From positions 17,636 to 81,635 of the forward strand of contig NZ_VSRY01000016.1 of the NCBI RefSeq assembly GCF_008271805.1: a DNA stretch of 64,000 nt, written 5' to 3'. Below the pieces are notes generated by a model. That model worked only from the letters and a program-made list of their open reading frames with translations. It did not search any database and had not been told where the DNA came from. The first letter of the stretch is position 1; each line of letters begins with the position of its first letter. Shown here in pieces: positions 24,264 to 31,567 of this stretch. A program made the position numbers and the translations under genes. The stretch is from Streptomyces sp. TRM49041 (lineage in GTDB: Bacteria; Actinomycetota; Actinomycetes; Streptomycetales; Streptomycetaceae).

Positions 24264-26119
24264 CACACGCACACGGCGGACCGGCGGCGGCGGTGCCCGC
24301 GACGATCGCGGAGGACGAGCCGGATCTGCTCCGGGACCAGTTCCGGCAGCTGCTGCGCTATCCCCGGCTCATCGCCGGCGGTGTGCTGCTGGGGCTCCTC
24401 GGCGGTGCCTGGCTCGGCTACAGCACGTCCGACACATATGTGGCCACCAGTGACGTGGTGCTGCGCGTCCCGACCGAGGACCCGTTCAATCCGAGCATCG
24501 CGGTCGAGAAGACCCTCGACATGAACACGGAACGGCAGGCCGCCACGAGCCACCGGACCGCCGAACGCGCCTCCGGCACACTCCGTTTCGACGGCGACCC
24601 GGCGGATCTGGTGTCGGGACTGCAGGTCACCAACCCGCCGAAGTCGCAGGTCCTCCGGTTCAGTTACACCCACGCCGACCCCGAGGTGTCGGCGCGGCGC
24701 GCCAACGCGCTGGTGGCGGCGTACCTCTCGGATCGCAGGGCGCAGACGGAGAACACCCGCGACACCATGATCAAGGGGCTGCAGGCCCAGCTCGACCCGA
24801 TCGCCAAGCAGCACGACGAGCTCGCCTCGAAGCTCGACGACAGGTCCGGGGCCGACGCCGAGTCCGACTACGCCGTCAAGGCCAACCTGCTCAACCGCAT
24901 CACCGAGCTCAGCAACCGGATCAGCAAGCTCAAGGCGCTCGACATGACGCCCGGCAAGGTGATCAGGACCGCGACGCCGCCCGCCTCGTCCGACGGCCCC
25001 GGCTGGGCCCTGTCCCTGGGGCTCGGCGGCGCCGTCGGTGTCGCGCTGGGGCTGCTCCTCGCCTGGGTGCGGCTGGTGTTCGACCCGGCGGCCCGCTCGG
25101 AGGGCGACGTGGCGCGTGCGCTGCGCGCGCCCGTCCTCGGGTCCCTGCCCCGTACGCACGACACCGGTCCCCTGCTCACCGAGGACCGCGAGGACTCCCC
25201 ACTGGCCGAGGAGTACCGGTCGATCGCCTACCGGCTCGCCTACGACCAGCGCTTCGCCGACCGGCGGCGACTGCTCGTGGCCGCGCCGCGCGGTTCCAGC
25301 CGTACGGCGGCGGCCGTGGCCGTCAACCTGGCCGCCTCGTTCGCCGAGACCGGCAAGCGGGTGCTGATCGTCGAGGCCGAGCTGCGCAGGCCGTCGCTGG
25401 AGAAGCACGTGCGGGCCCGCGAGATCAGCAGCCCGTCCTGGACGTACGAGGGTGAGGCGGACGGCTGGCCGAGCGGGCGGCGGCTCACCGTGGACGCGGG
25501 CGAGTCGGGGAGCTTCGAGCTGGTGCCCGGCACGCGCGTCCGCAACGTGGCGCGCGCACTGACCTCGCCGGAGATGTCCCGGCTGGTGGAGGAGGCCGAC
25601 GACCCGCAGGTGACGGTCATCGTGCTGACCCCTCCGGTCTTCGCGTACGCCGACGCACTCGCGCTGGTGGACCGGGTCGACGGCGTGCTCGTGGTGTGCG
25701 ACCCACGGGGTGTGCACCGCTCCCAGCTGGCCCGCCTGCGGGACCTGATCACCGGCGCGGGCGGGACCGTGCTCGGCACCGTCATGCACCGCGGCCAGCG
25801 GGGCAGGGGCGGGCGAGCGGGCAAGAGGCGAGCGGGCAAGAACGGCGCGCCCGGACGGCGGAACGGGGCGGCGCGGGTGCCCGCGGGTGCGGAGGCCGGT
25901 GGGCGGCGCGGTGCCGACGGCGACGACGGCGGAGGCCCGGTCCGCGACGACGGCGGCCGGTACGACGGCGGCCGGTACGGCGACGGCCGGTACGGCGACG
26001 GCGACGGCCGGGAGGGACGCCCGGACGGCCGGGACGACGACCGGGCCGGTGGGGCGGCGCTCGGCGACGGGACGTCCACGATGGCGCTGCGGGCCGTCGT
26101 ACCCCCCGACCGCTCGTGA
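24260..26119 (+). CDS. Wzz/BY-kinase-like chain-length protein with degenerate P-loop
   Basis: The product has 619 residues: membrane helix 36-55, an extracellular Wzz-type region with a coiled-coil segment (about 165-228), helix 248-272, then a cytoplasmic CpsD-like ATPase domain. The Walker A position reads PRGSSRTA (343-350) and lacks the GxxxxGK[ST] lysine. The A' motif reads LIVEAELRRP instead of LxDxDxRxP. It is therefore probably not an active tyrosine kinase. The final 110 residues are rich in Gly, Arg and Asp, with RYGDG/RYDGG repeats and few Tyr. It likely regulates polymer length or scaffolds export. Confidence 0.82.
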   Translation: MTHAHGGPAAAVPATIAEDEPDLLRDQFRQLLRYPRLIAGGVLLGLLGGAWLGYSTSDTYVATSDVVLRVPTEDPFNPSIAVEKTLDMNTERQAATSHRTAERASGTLRFDGDPADLVSGLQVTNPPKSQVLRFSYTHADPEVSARRANALVAAYLSDRRAQTENTRDTMIKGLQAQLDPIAKQHDELASKLDDRSGADAESDYAVKANLLNRITELSNRISKLKALDMTPGKVIRTATPPASSDGPGWALSLGLGGAVGVALGLLLAWVRLVFDPAARSEGDVARALRAPVLGSLPRTHDTGPLLTEDREDSPLAEEYRSIAYRLAYDQRFADRRRLLVAAPRGSSRTAAAVAVNLAASFAETGKRVLIVEAELRRPSLEKHVRAREISSPSWTYEGEADGWPSGRRLTVDAGESGSFELVPGTRVRNVARALTSPEMSRLVEEADDPQVTVIVLTPPVFAYADALALVDRVDGVLVVCDPRGVHRSQLARLRDLITGAGGTVLGTVMHRGQRGRGGRAGKRRAGKNGAPGRRNGAARVPAGAEAGGRRGADGDDGGGPVRDDGGRYDGGRYGDGRYGDGDGREGRPDGRDDDRAGGAALGDGTSTMALRAVVPPDRS

Positions 26120-27375
26120 CCGGCACGGGCGGCATGCTGCGCGGACGTACCGCCGCCCTCGTCTCGGTGCTCGACCAGGGCGCCGCCGGGCTGACCAACA
26201 TCCTGGTGCTCGTGCTGGCGGCGCGGCTGTCGACGGCGTCCGGGTTCGCGGAGTTCTCCATGGTGTACCTGGTGTTCACCGTGACCCTCGGGCTCTTCAT
26301 GGCGTACGTGGGACAGGAGCTGGTGCTGGTGCGCGGCGGCGCGGACACCGTCGCCACGGCCTGCCGCTCCGCGCTCGCCTTCACCGGGACGGCGGCGCTC
26401 GCCACGGGGGCGGTGCTGGCCGCCTCCGGTGGCGTGGTTCCGCCCGCAGGACGGGCGCTCATGGCGCTCGGCGCGGTCCTGCCCGTCGTCCTGCTCCAGG
26501 ACGCCGCCCGGTACTGCTTCTCCGTCCTGGGGCGCCCGCACCACGCGCTGTTGGCGGACGGGCTGCGGCTGGTGTCGACCGTGAGCGTGCTGGCCCTCCA
26601 GCCCGCCGGGGCGTCCCCCGCCCGGCTGGTGACGGCGTGGGGGCTGGCCGCCCTGCCGGGGCTCGCGGCGGCGGTGCTGCTGCTGCGGCGGCCGCTGGCG
26701 GTGGGACGTACGGATCTGCGGCGGTACGGACGCCGGGGTCATCTGGGACAGCGGTTCGTCGTCGAGTTCGCCGTCGGGAACGGTTCCAGTCAGCTGGCGG
26801 TGCTGGCACTCGGCCTGCTGGGCAGCCCCCTCGCGGTCGGGGCGCTACGGGGTGCCTCGGCGCTCTTCGGGCCGCTGAACGTCTTCTTCGGCGCGGCCAA
26901 CGGATTCGGCCCGCCGCTGCTCAACCGGCTCGGCGGCCGGGCCGTGGTGCGGGCGACGCTCCTGCTGGGCGGGGCACTGGCGGTGGCCGGGGCGGCGTGG
27001 GGCGGGGTGTGGTGGCTCCTCCCGGACGGCTGGGGCCGCCGGGTGCTGGGCGACACCTGGCCCGCCGTCGCGGCGCTGCTGCCGGCCTCCACCGCGCAGT
27101 ACACGCTGATGGGTCTTGGGGTGAGCGCCCTGCTCACGCTGCGGGTGCTCAGCCCCCGCGAGACCCTCCCTGTCCAGGTGGTCTTCTCGCTGCTGTCCGT
27201 GGCCCTGCTGTCCGCGGGTTACGTCCTGGCGGGCGCCGTGGGCGCGGCATGGGGTCTGGCGGGCGGCTCGGCGGCGAAGGCGCTGGCCGCCTGGGTGCGC
27301 GTGGTCCTGGTACGGCGCCGTGCGGCGGCGCCCACCGCTTCCGGCGACGGCGCCCCCGCGCCGGCGCGGCACTGA
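26116..27375 (+). CDS. Polysaccharide flippase (Wzx/MATE-like)
   Basis: The product has 419 residues, mostly membrane helices (about 12), in the MOP-superfamily pattern: an N-terminal amphipathic start, LTNILVLVLAARLSTASGFAEF, then pairs of helices. The GTG at 26116 overlaps the wzz stop (GTGA). It would flip undecaprenyl-linked repeat units to the outside. It is the last gene of the 22977-27375 operon and is 7 nt from the convergent polymerase gene. Confidence 0.82.
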   Translation: MTGTGGMLRGRTAALVSVLDQGAAGLTNILVLVLAARLSTASGFAEFSMVYLVFTVTLGLFMAYVGQELVLVRGGADTVATACRSALAFTGTAALATGAVLAASGGVVPPAGRALMALGAVLPVVLLQDAARYCFSVLGRPHHALLADGLRLVSTVSVLALQPAGASPARLVTAWGLAALPGLAAAVLLLRRPLAVGRTDLRRYGRRGHLGQRFVVEFAVGNGSSQLAVLALGLLGSPLAVGALRGASALFGPLNVFFGAANGFGPPLLNRLGGRAVVRATLLLGGALAVAGAAWGGVWWLLPDGWGRRVLGDTWPAVAALLPASTAQYTLMGLGVSALLTLRVLSPRETLPVQVVFSLLSVALLSAGYVLAGAVGAAWGLAGGSAAKALAAWVRVVLVRRRAAAPTASGDGAPAPARH

Positions 27376-27382
27376 CCGCGCC

Positions 27383-28987
27383 TCAGTCGAGGAGCGTTCC
27401 CCTGTCCCGGCGGTACGTGGCGATCAGCGCGAGACACAGCGCGGCGATCGCCACTCGGCCGGTGGCCTGGAGGAGTGGGCCGCGGACGAGGATGAAGGAG
27501 TAGCCCGCGAGCAGCGGGGCGGTGATCAGCAGCAGACTGCCGGGGGGCGAGCCGCGGACGGCGCGGCGGGCGACCCGGCGGTCGACGCGGGCGGCGGCGT
27601 ACCCGACGGCCGCCATGCCCATGGTCATGCCGACCGGCCCGAAGTCGATCCACAGTTCGGCCCACACCGGCGACGACAGGTTGGTGTTGACGGCGCCCAT
27701 CCACTCGCCCACCGTCACACCCGTGTCCGAGGGCTTGTCGGGCCAGACCGAGCGCGGTACGGCGAACAGCAGCGAACCGGCCAGCTGGTAGCCGTAGGAG
27801 TGTCCCTGCCCGGACTCCACGTAGGTGATCGTGTTGGCGAACATGCCGACCTGGTCGTAGTCCTTGAGCGCCAGCGGCTCCAGGAACGACGTGGTCTCGA
27901 TCTGCCGGGTGTTGTTCTCGTCGTACCGGAACCGGTCCGCGAACGGGAAGACGAGCAGCGCGACGACCACCCCGACGGTCAGCGACATCCGGTACATGGC
28001 TGCACTCACCGGGAACGCCGTGAACAGCAGGGCGAACAGCACCGTGAGGAACCAGTAACGCGGATTGGAGACGGGGTTGTTCACGATGGCGTTCAGGACG
28101 AGGAGGGCGCCGAACACCGCCACGACCGACCAGGTGCGGCGGGCCCGCCGCGAGGTGACGAGCCACCGGGTGTAGACGAGCAGTGCGATCAGCGGCGGCA
28201 CGGTGCCGAAGCCGCGCAGGAACGCCTGTCCCGCCTGGGAGCCGTCGCCGGAGACACCCGCCTCCTCGATACCGGCGATGATCTCCTGACGGCTGCTGAA
28301 GAAGACTGCGGGGCCGCCCAGTTTGACGATGAGGAGGCCGCCGCAGGCGAAGGCGGCCACGGCCAGCAGCAGAAGGCGCCCGCGGTGGATCAGCAGCGGC
28401 CGCATGGCGGGCCCGGCCCCGGCGGGCCCGCGCTCGCCCGCCCCGGACCCGCCCGTCGGGCGGGGCGCCTCCCCGCGGGTGCGGCGGTGCAGGAGCGGCC
28501 GGTAGCGGGCGAGCAGCGCCCCCACGTCGAAGGCGAAGCAGCCGAGGAGCACGAGGGAGACGGCCTGGACGAGGTCTTCCCGGGGGCCCACGACCGGGGT
28601 CGGCACCCGGCCGATGACCGCCTGGGCGAGCGGGGCGACGCCCATCGCCATGTAGCAGAACATCCAGAACGTCGCCTGCAGCAGCTTGCGGCGGGTGGTG
28701 AGGACCATCGCCGAGAGCCGTACGCCGCAGTACACGGTGAGGACGACCTGCAGCCAGAACGCCGCGTCCCTCGGCCCCTCACCCGGCTGGGAGATCACCA
28801 CGAGCGGCAGGAAGCACGACAGTCCGAGCACCAGCGGGACGGCCAGCGCCCGGGAGAGCAGGGTGCGCGGCGCGAACGGCGGCGGCAGCTGGACGGCGAC
28901 GCCGGACTTGCCGGGGCTGCCGGACCTGCCGGGCGTCCCGGACGCAGTCCCGGACGTACGTATGCCGGGCGTGGTGTCGGCCGTCAC
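27383..28987 (-). CDS. Wzy-like oligosaccharide repeat-unit polymerase
   Basis: The product has 534 residues with 10-12 membrane helices and a long extracellular loop late in the sequence (AVPRSVWPDKPS then EWMGAVNTN, and ELWIDFGPVGM). That pattern is common in Wzy/O-antigen polymerases of actinobacteria. GTG 28987 is chosen because a GGGGGG site lies about 7 nt before it; an upstream TTG extension adds 15 residues without a site. It is alone on this strand, convergent with the flippase. Confidence 0.8.
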   Translation of the reverse strand: MTADTTPGIRTSGTASGTPGRSGSPGKSGVAVQLPPPFAPRTLLSRALAVPLVLGLSCFLPLVVISQPGEGPRDAAFWLQVVLTVYCGVRLSAMVLTTRRKLLQATFWMFCYMAMGVAPLAQAVIGRVPTPVVGPREDLVQAVSLVLLGCFAFDVGALLARYRPLLHRRTRGEAPRPTGGSGAGERGPAGAGPAMRPLLIHRGRLLLLAVAAFACGGLLIVKLGGPAVFFSSRQEIIAGIEEAGVSGDGSQAGQAFLRGFGTVPPLIALLVYTRWLVTSRRARRTWSVVAVFGALLVLNAIVNNPVSNPRYWFLTVLFALLFTAFPVSAAMYRMSLTVGVVVALLVFPFADRFRYDENNTRQIETTSFLEPLALKDYDQVGMFANTITYVESGQGHSYGYQLAGSLLFAVPRSVWPDKPSDTGVTVGEWMGAVNTNLSSPVWAELWIDFGPVGMTMGMAAVGYAAARVDRRVARRAVRGSPPGSLLLITAPLLAGYSFILVRGPLLQATGRVAIAALCLALIATYRRDRGTLLD

Positions 28988-29123
28988 TCTGAAACCCCCC
29001 GTCGCCCCGCTTCCGGGCAGTGTAGCGAGCACGGCGCGATGTGACCTGTGATGTCGGCGTGACGCGGGTTAGCCTGGGGCGCGTTCCGCATTACGGGCAC
29101 AGGCACAGGGGGGAGTCCGGCGC

Positions 29124-29663
29124 ATGCGCGACCTGTCCGCATTCACGCTGGCCGGGTACGACAAGGGCCGCGGCAGGCTGACGCAGGCGCTGTGGTTCGC
29201 CGTGCTCAACCTGGTGTTCATGGCCTGGTGGTGCCCGGCCCGGCTCCGGGTGGCGCTGCTGCGCGCGTTCGGCGCGACGATCGGCGAGAACGTGCTGATA
29301 CGGCACCGGGTCCGCGTCCTGTGGCCGTGGAAGCTGACGATCGGCGACCACTCCTGGATCGGCGAGGGCGCCTGGCTGCTCAATCTGGAGCCGGTCACGA
29401 TCGGCGCCCAGGTGTGCGTCTCGCAGGAGGCCCTGCTGTGCACGGGCAGCCACGACCACCGCGCGGCCGACTTCCGTTACCGCAACGCGCCCATCGCGGT
29501 GGAGGACGGCGCCTGGATCGCCACCCGCGCAACCGTGCTCGCGGGCACGCGCGTGGGACGCCACGCGGTCGTCGCCGCCGGCGCCGTCCTCCACCGGGAC
29601 CTCCCCGAACTGACCCTGCACACGGCGGACGGCACGCGCCGCCCGGTCAAGGAGCCGATGTGA
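29124..29663 (+). CDS. WcaF-like acetyltransferase (left-handed beta helix)
   Basis: The product has 179 residues. Hexapeptide repeats (IGENVLI, TIGDHSWIGEGAWL, TIGAQVCVSQ, DGAWIATRATVLAG, VGRHAVVAAGAVL) form the beta helix, and the catalytic-type His is in TGSHDHR. The N-terminus matches colanic-acid WcaF proteins (YDKGRGR then LWFAVLNLVF). It would O-acetylate a sugar in the repeat unit. A TAGCCT -10-like box is at 29070, and GGGGGGAG precedes the ATG. It overlaps the next gene (GTGA). Confidence 0.9.
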   Translation: MRDLSAFTLAGYDKGRGRLTQALWFAVLNLVFMAWWCPARLRVALLRAFGATIGENVLIRHRVRVLWPWKLTIGDHSWIGEGAWLLNLEPVTIGAQVCVSQEALLCTGSHDHRAADFRYRNAPIAVEDGAWIATRATVLAGTRVGRHAVVAAGAVLHRDLPELTLHTADGTRRPVKEPM

Positions 29664-30817
29664 GCGCCCCCATGAGTGCCGCGCCCCTGCGCGTCCTGCA
29701 CGCCGTCACCCTGCACTCCCCCACCGGCGCCTTCGGCGGCCCGGTCCGGGTCGCCCTCAACCTCGCGCACGGGCTGCGCGAACGGGGCCACATGCCCCGG
29801 CTGCTCGCCCTGGCCGACGGCTTCGGCGCCACATTGCCCACCGATGTCGAGGGCGTCCCCGCCCGGCTCCATCCCGCCCGGCGGCTGCTGCCGCTCGGCT
29901 TCAGCGGCATCACGTCCCCCGCCCTGCTGGCCGAGGCGGGGCGGCTCGTGCGCGGCGCGGACGTCGTCCACGTGCACCTCGCCCGCGATCTGGTGACACT
30001 GCCCGTGGCCCTCGCCGCGCTGCGCGCCCGGGTTCCGCTGGTGCTCCAGACGCACGGCATGGTCGACCCCAGCGAGAAGCTCCTCGCGAAGGTGCTCGAC
30101 GCGCTGGCCGTGCGGCGGGTCCTGCGCGGCGCCTCGGCGGTCCTGCACCTGACCGCCCACGAGCGGCGCGGCCTGGACGCCGTCCTCGGTGCTCCGTCGG
30201 CCAACGCCGTGCCCCTCGTCAACGGGGTGCCGCGGCAGAGCGCGCGCCCGGCGCCGGACGGCCCGCCGAGGATCCTGTACGCGGCCCGGCTGCAGGCCCG
30301 CAAACGACCGTGCGACTTCGTGGCGGCCGCTCCGGAGATCCTGCGCCGCCACCCCGACGCCCGCTTCGTGCTCGCGGGCCCCGACGAGGGCGAACTGGCC
30401 TCCGTGCAGAGCCTGATCGACGAACTCGGGCTGCGGGACCGGTTCAGCTGCCCCGGCGCGCTGAGCGCGGCGGAGGTGCTCGCCGAGCTGCGGCGGGCGC
30501 ACGTCTACGTACTGCCGTCGGTGGACGAGCCGTTCCCCATGTCGGTGCTGGAGTCGCTGTCCGTGGGCACTCCGGCCGTCGTGACCGTCTCCAACGGGCT
30601 GGCCGCCGCCGTACGGGACGCCGGCGCCGGACGGGTCGTCGAGAACGCGGCCGGTCTCCCGGCCGCCGTCTGCGAGCTGCTGGAGCCGGAGACGGCGGAG
30701 AAGGCGTCGGCGGCGGCGCACGCGCTGGCCTGCTCCGCCTTCTCCATGGAGGCGGTGGTGGACGACCTGCTCAAGGTCTACGGCGAGGCGGTGGGTCAGG
30801 CCCGCGCCCAGGCGTAG
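29660..30817 (+). CDS. Glycosyltransferase family 4
   Basis: The product has 385 residues of GT-B fold with an N-terminal GGPVRVALNLAHGL motif, VVHVHLARDL, and a C-terminal donor domain with ILYAARLQARKRPCDFV, FVLAGPDEGE and the E-x7-E-like segment (DEPFPMSVLESLSVGTPAVV). The GTG overlaps the acetyltransferase stop; an ATG at 29672 is an alternative. It converges on a lipoprotein gene with a 22-bp 3' overlap. Confidence 0.88.
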   Translation: MSAPMSAAPLRVLHAVTLHSPTGAFGGPVRVALNLAHGLRERGHMPRLLALADGFGATLPTDVEGVPARLHPARRLLPLGFSGITSPALLAEAGRLVRGADVVHVHLARDLVTLPVALAALRARVPLVLQTHGMVDPSEKLLAKVLDALAVRRVLRGASAVLHLTAHERRGLDAVLGAPSANAVPLVNGVPRQSARPAPDGPPRILYAARLQARKRPCDFVAAAPEILRRHPDARFVLAGPDEGELASVQSLIDELGLRDRFSCPGALSAAEVLAELRRAHVYVLPSVDEPFPMSVLESLSVGTPAVVTVSNGLAAAVRDAGAGRVVENAAGLPAAVCELLEPETAEKASAAAHALACSAFSMEAVVDDLLKVYGEAVGQARAQA

Positions 30818-31497
30818 CAGCCGGAGGACACGAACCGGGCGGCGCCGGACGGGATCGTCAGGGTGTGCCGGTCGGCTCCGCCGGGGGCGGGTCCGGCGGC
30901 CAGTTCCCCGCCCTTGGCGTCGGTGACCTGCCATGTGCAGTCGGGGCCGGCCGACAGGGTCCGGTAGCGGCCGGGGGCCGGGGTGCTGTGGGTGCCGTCC
31001 GGATAGCCGCCCTTGGCCGCGTCGAGCACCGGCCGCTGTTCGGGGCAGAGATGGGCGACGGCGTCGGCGGCGTCGCGGATCTGCCCGGCGATGATCGCGG
31101 CGACGGCCGCGTCCTTGTCGTGCTTGGCGGTGCGTGCGATCCGCTGGCAGGACTCCTTGCCGACGTCCAGCACGGCGGCGGGTTCGACGGACTCGGGCAC
31201 CCGCCCGCTCAGGTACTTCTTCTCCTGCTCGGTGAAGGAGCCCGTCGCGGGCTTGAGGTCGGAGTCCGGCCGTACGGGTCCGGCCGGCGTGCTCTTCGAC
31301 GGCGCCGGGCCGTCGTCGGCGGTGGCCTTCTCCTGTTCCTCGGCGAGCCGCTCGGCCGCCGAGAGGGTGGGGGCGGAGGCCGACGGGGCGGCGGCCCCGG
31401 TCGCTTCGCCCGTGTCGCCCGAGGAGCAGCCCGTCATGGTGAGCACCGCCGCCAGCAGCAGCGAGGCCGCGGCGGGACGCCGGAGGTGGGTACGCAT
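30796..31497 (-). CDS. Secreted lipoprotein of unknown function
   Basis: The product has 233 residues. A lipoprotein signal peptide ends in LTMTGC, so the mature protein would be lipid-anchored at Cys18. An Ala/Ser-rich linker follows, then a helical region with one Cys and a C-terminal beta region with two Cys (DCTWQVTDAKGGEL and SSGCYAWA) that could pair. The ATG at 31497 has GGAG 7 nt upstream. I do not recognise the domain. Its placement between a glycosyltransferase and a glycan-binding-type protein suggests a cell-surface role. Confidence 0.8.
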   Translation of the reverse strand: MRTHLRRPAAASLLLAAVLTMTGCSSGDTGEATGAAAPSASAPTLSAAERLAEEQEKATADDGPAPSKSTPAGPVRPDSDLKPATGSFTEQEKKYLSGRVPESVEPAAVLDVGKESCQRIARTAKHDKDAAVAAIIAGQIRDAADAVAHLCPEQRPVLDAAKGGYPDGTHSTPAPGRYRTLSAGPDCTWQVTDAKGGELAAGPAPGGADRHTLTIPSGAARFVSSGCYAWARA

Positions 31498-31567
31498 CTG
31501 TTGCTCCTGATCCATGGTTCCCGCAGTGGTGGGGGCGGCGCCGTGGCACCGCCCCCACCACCACGGC

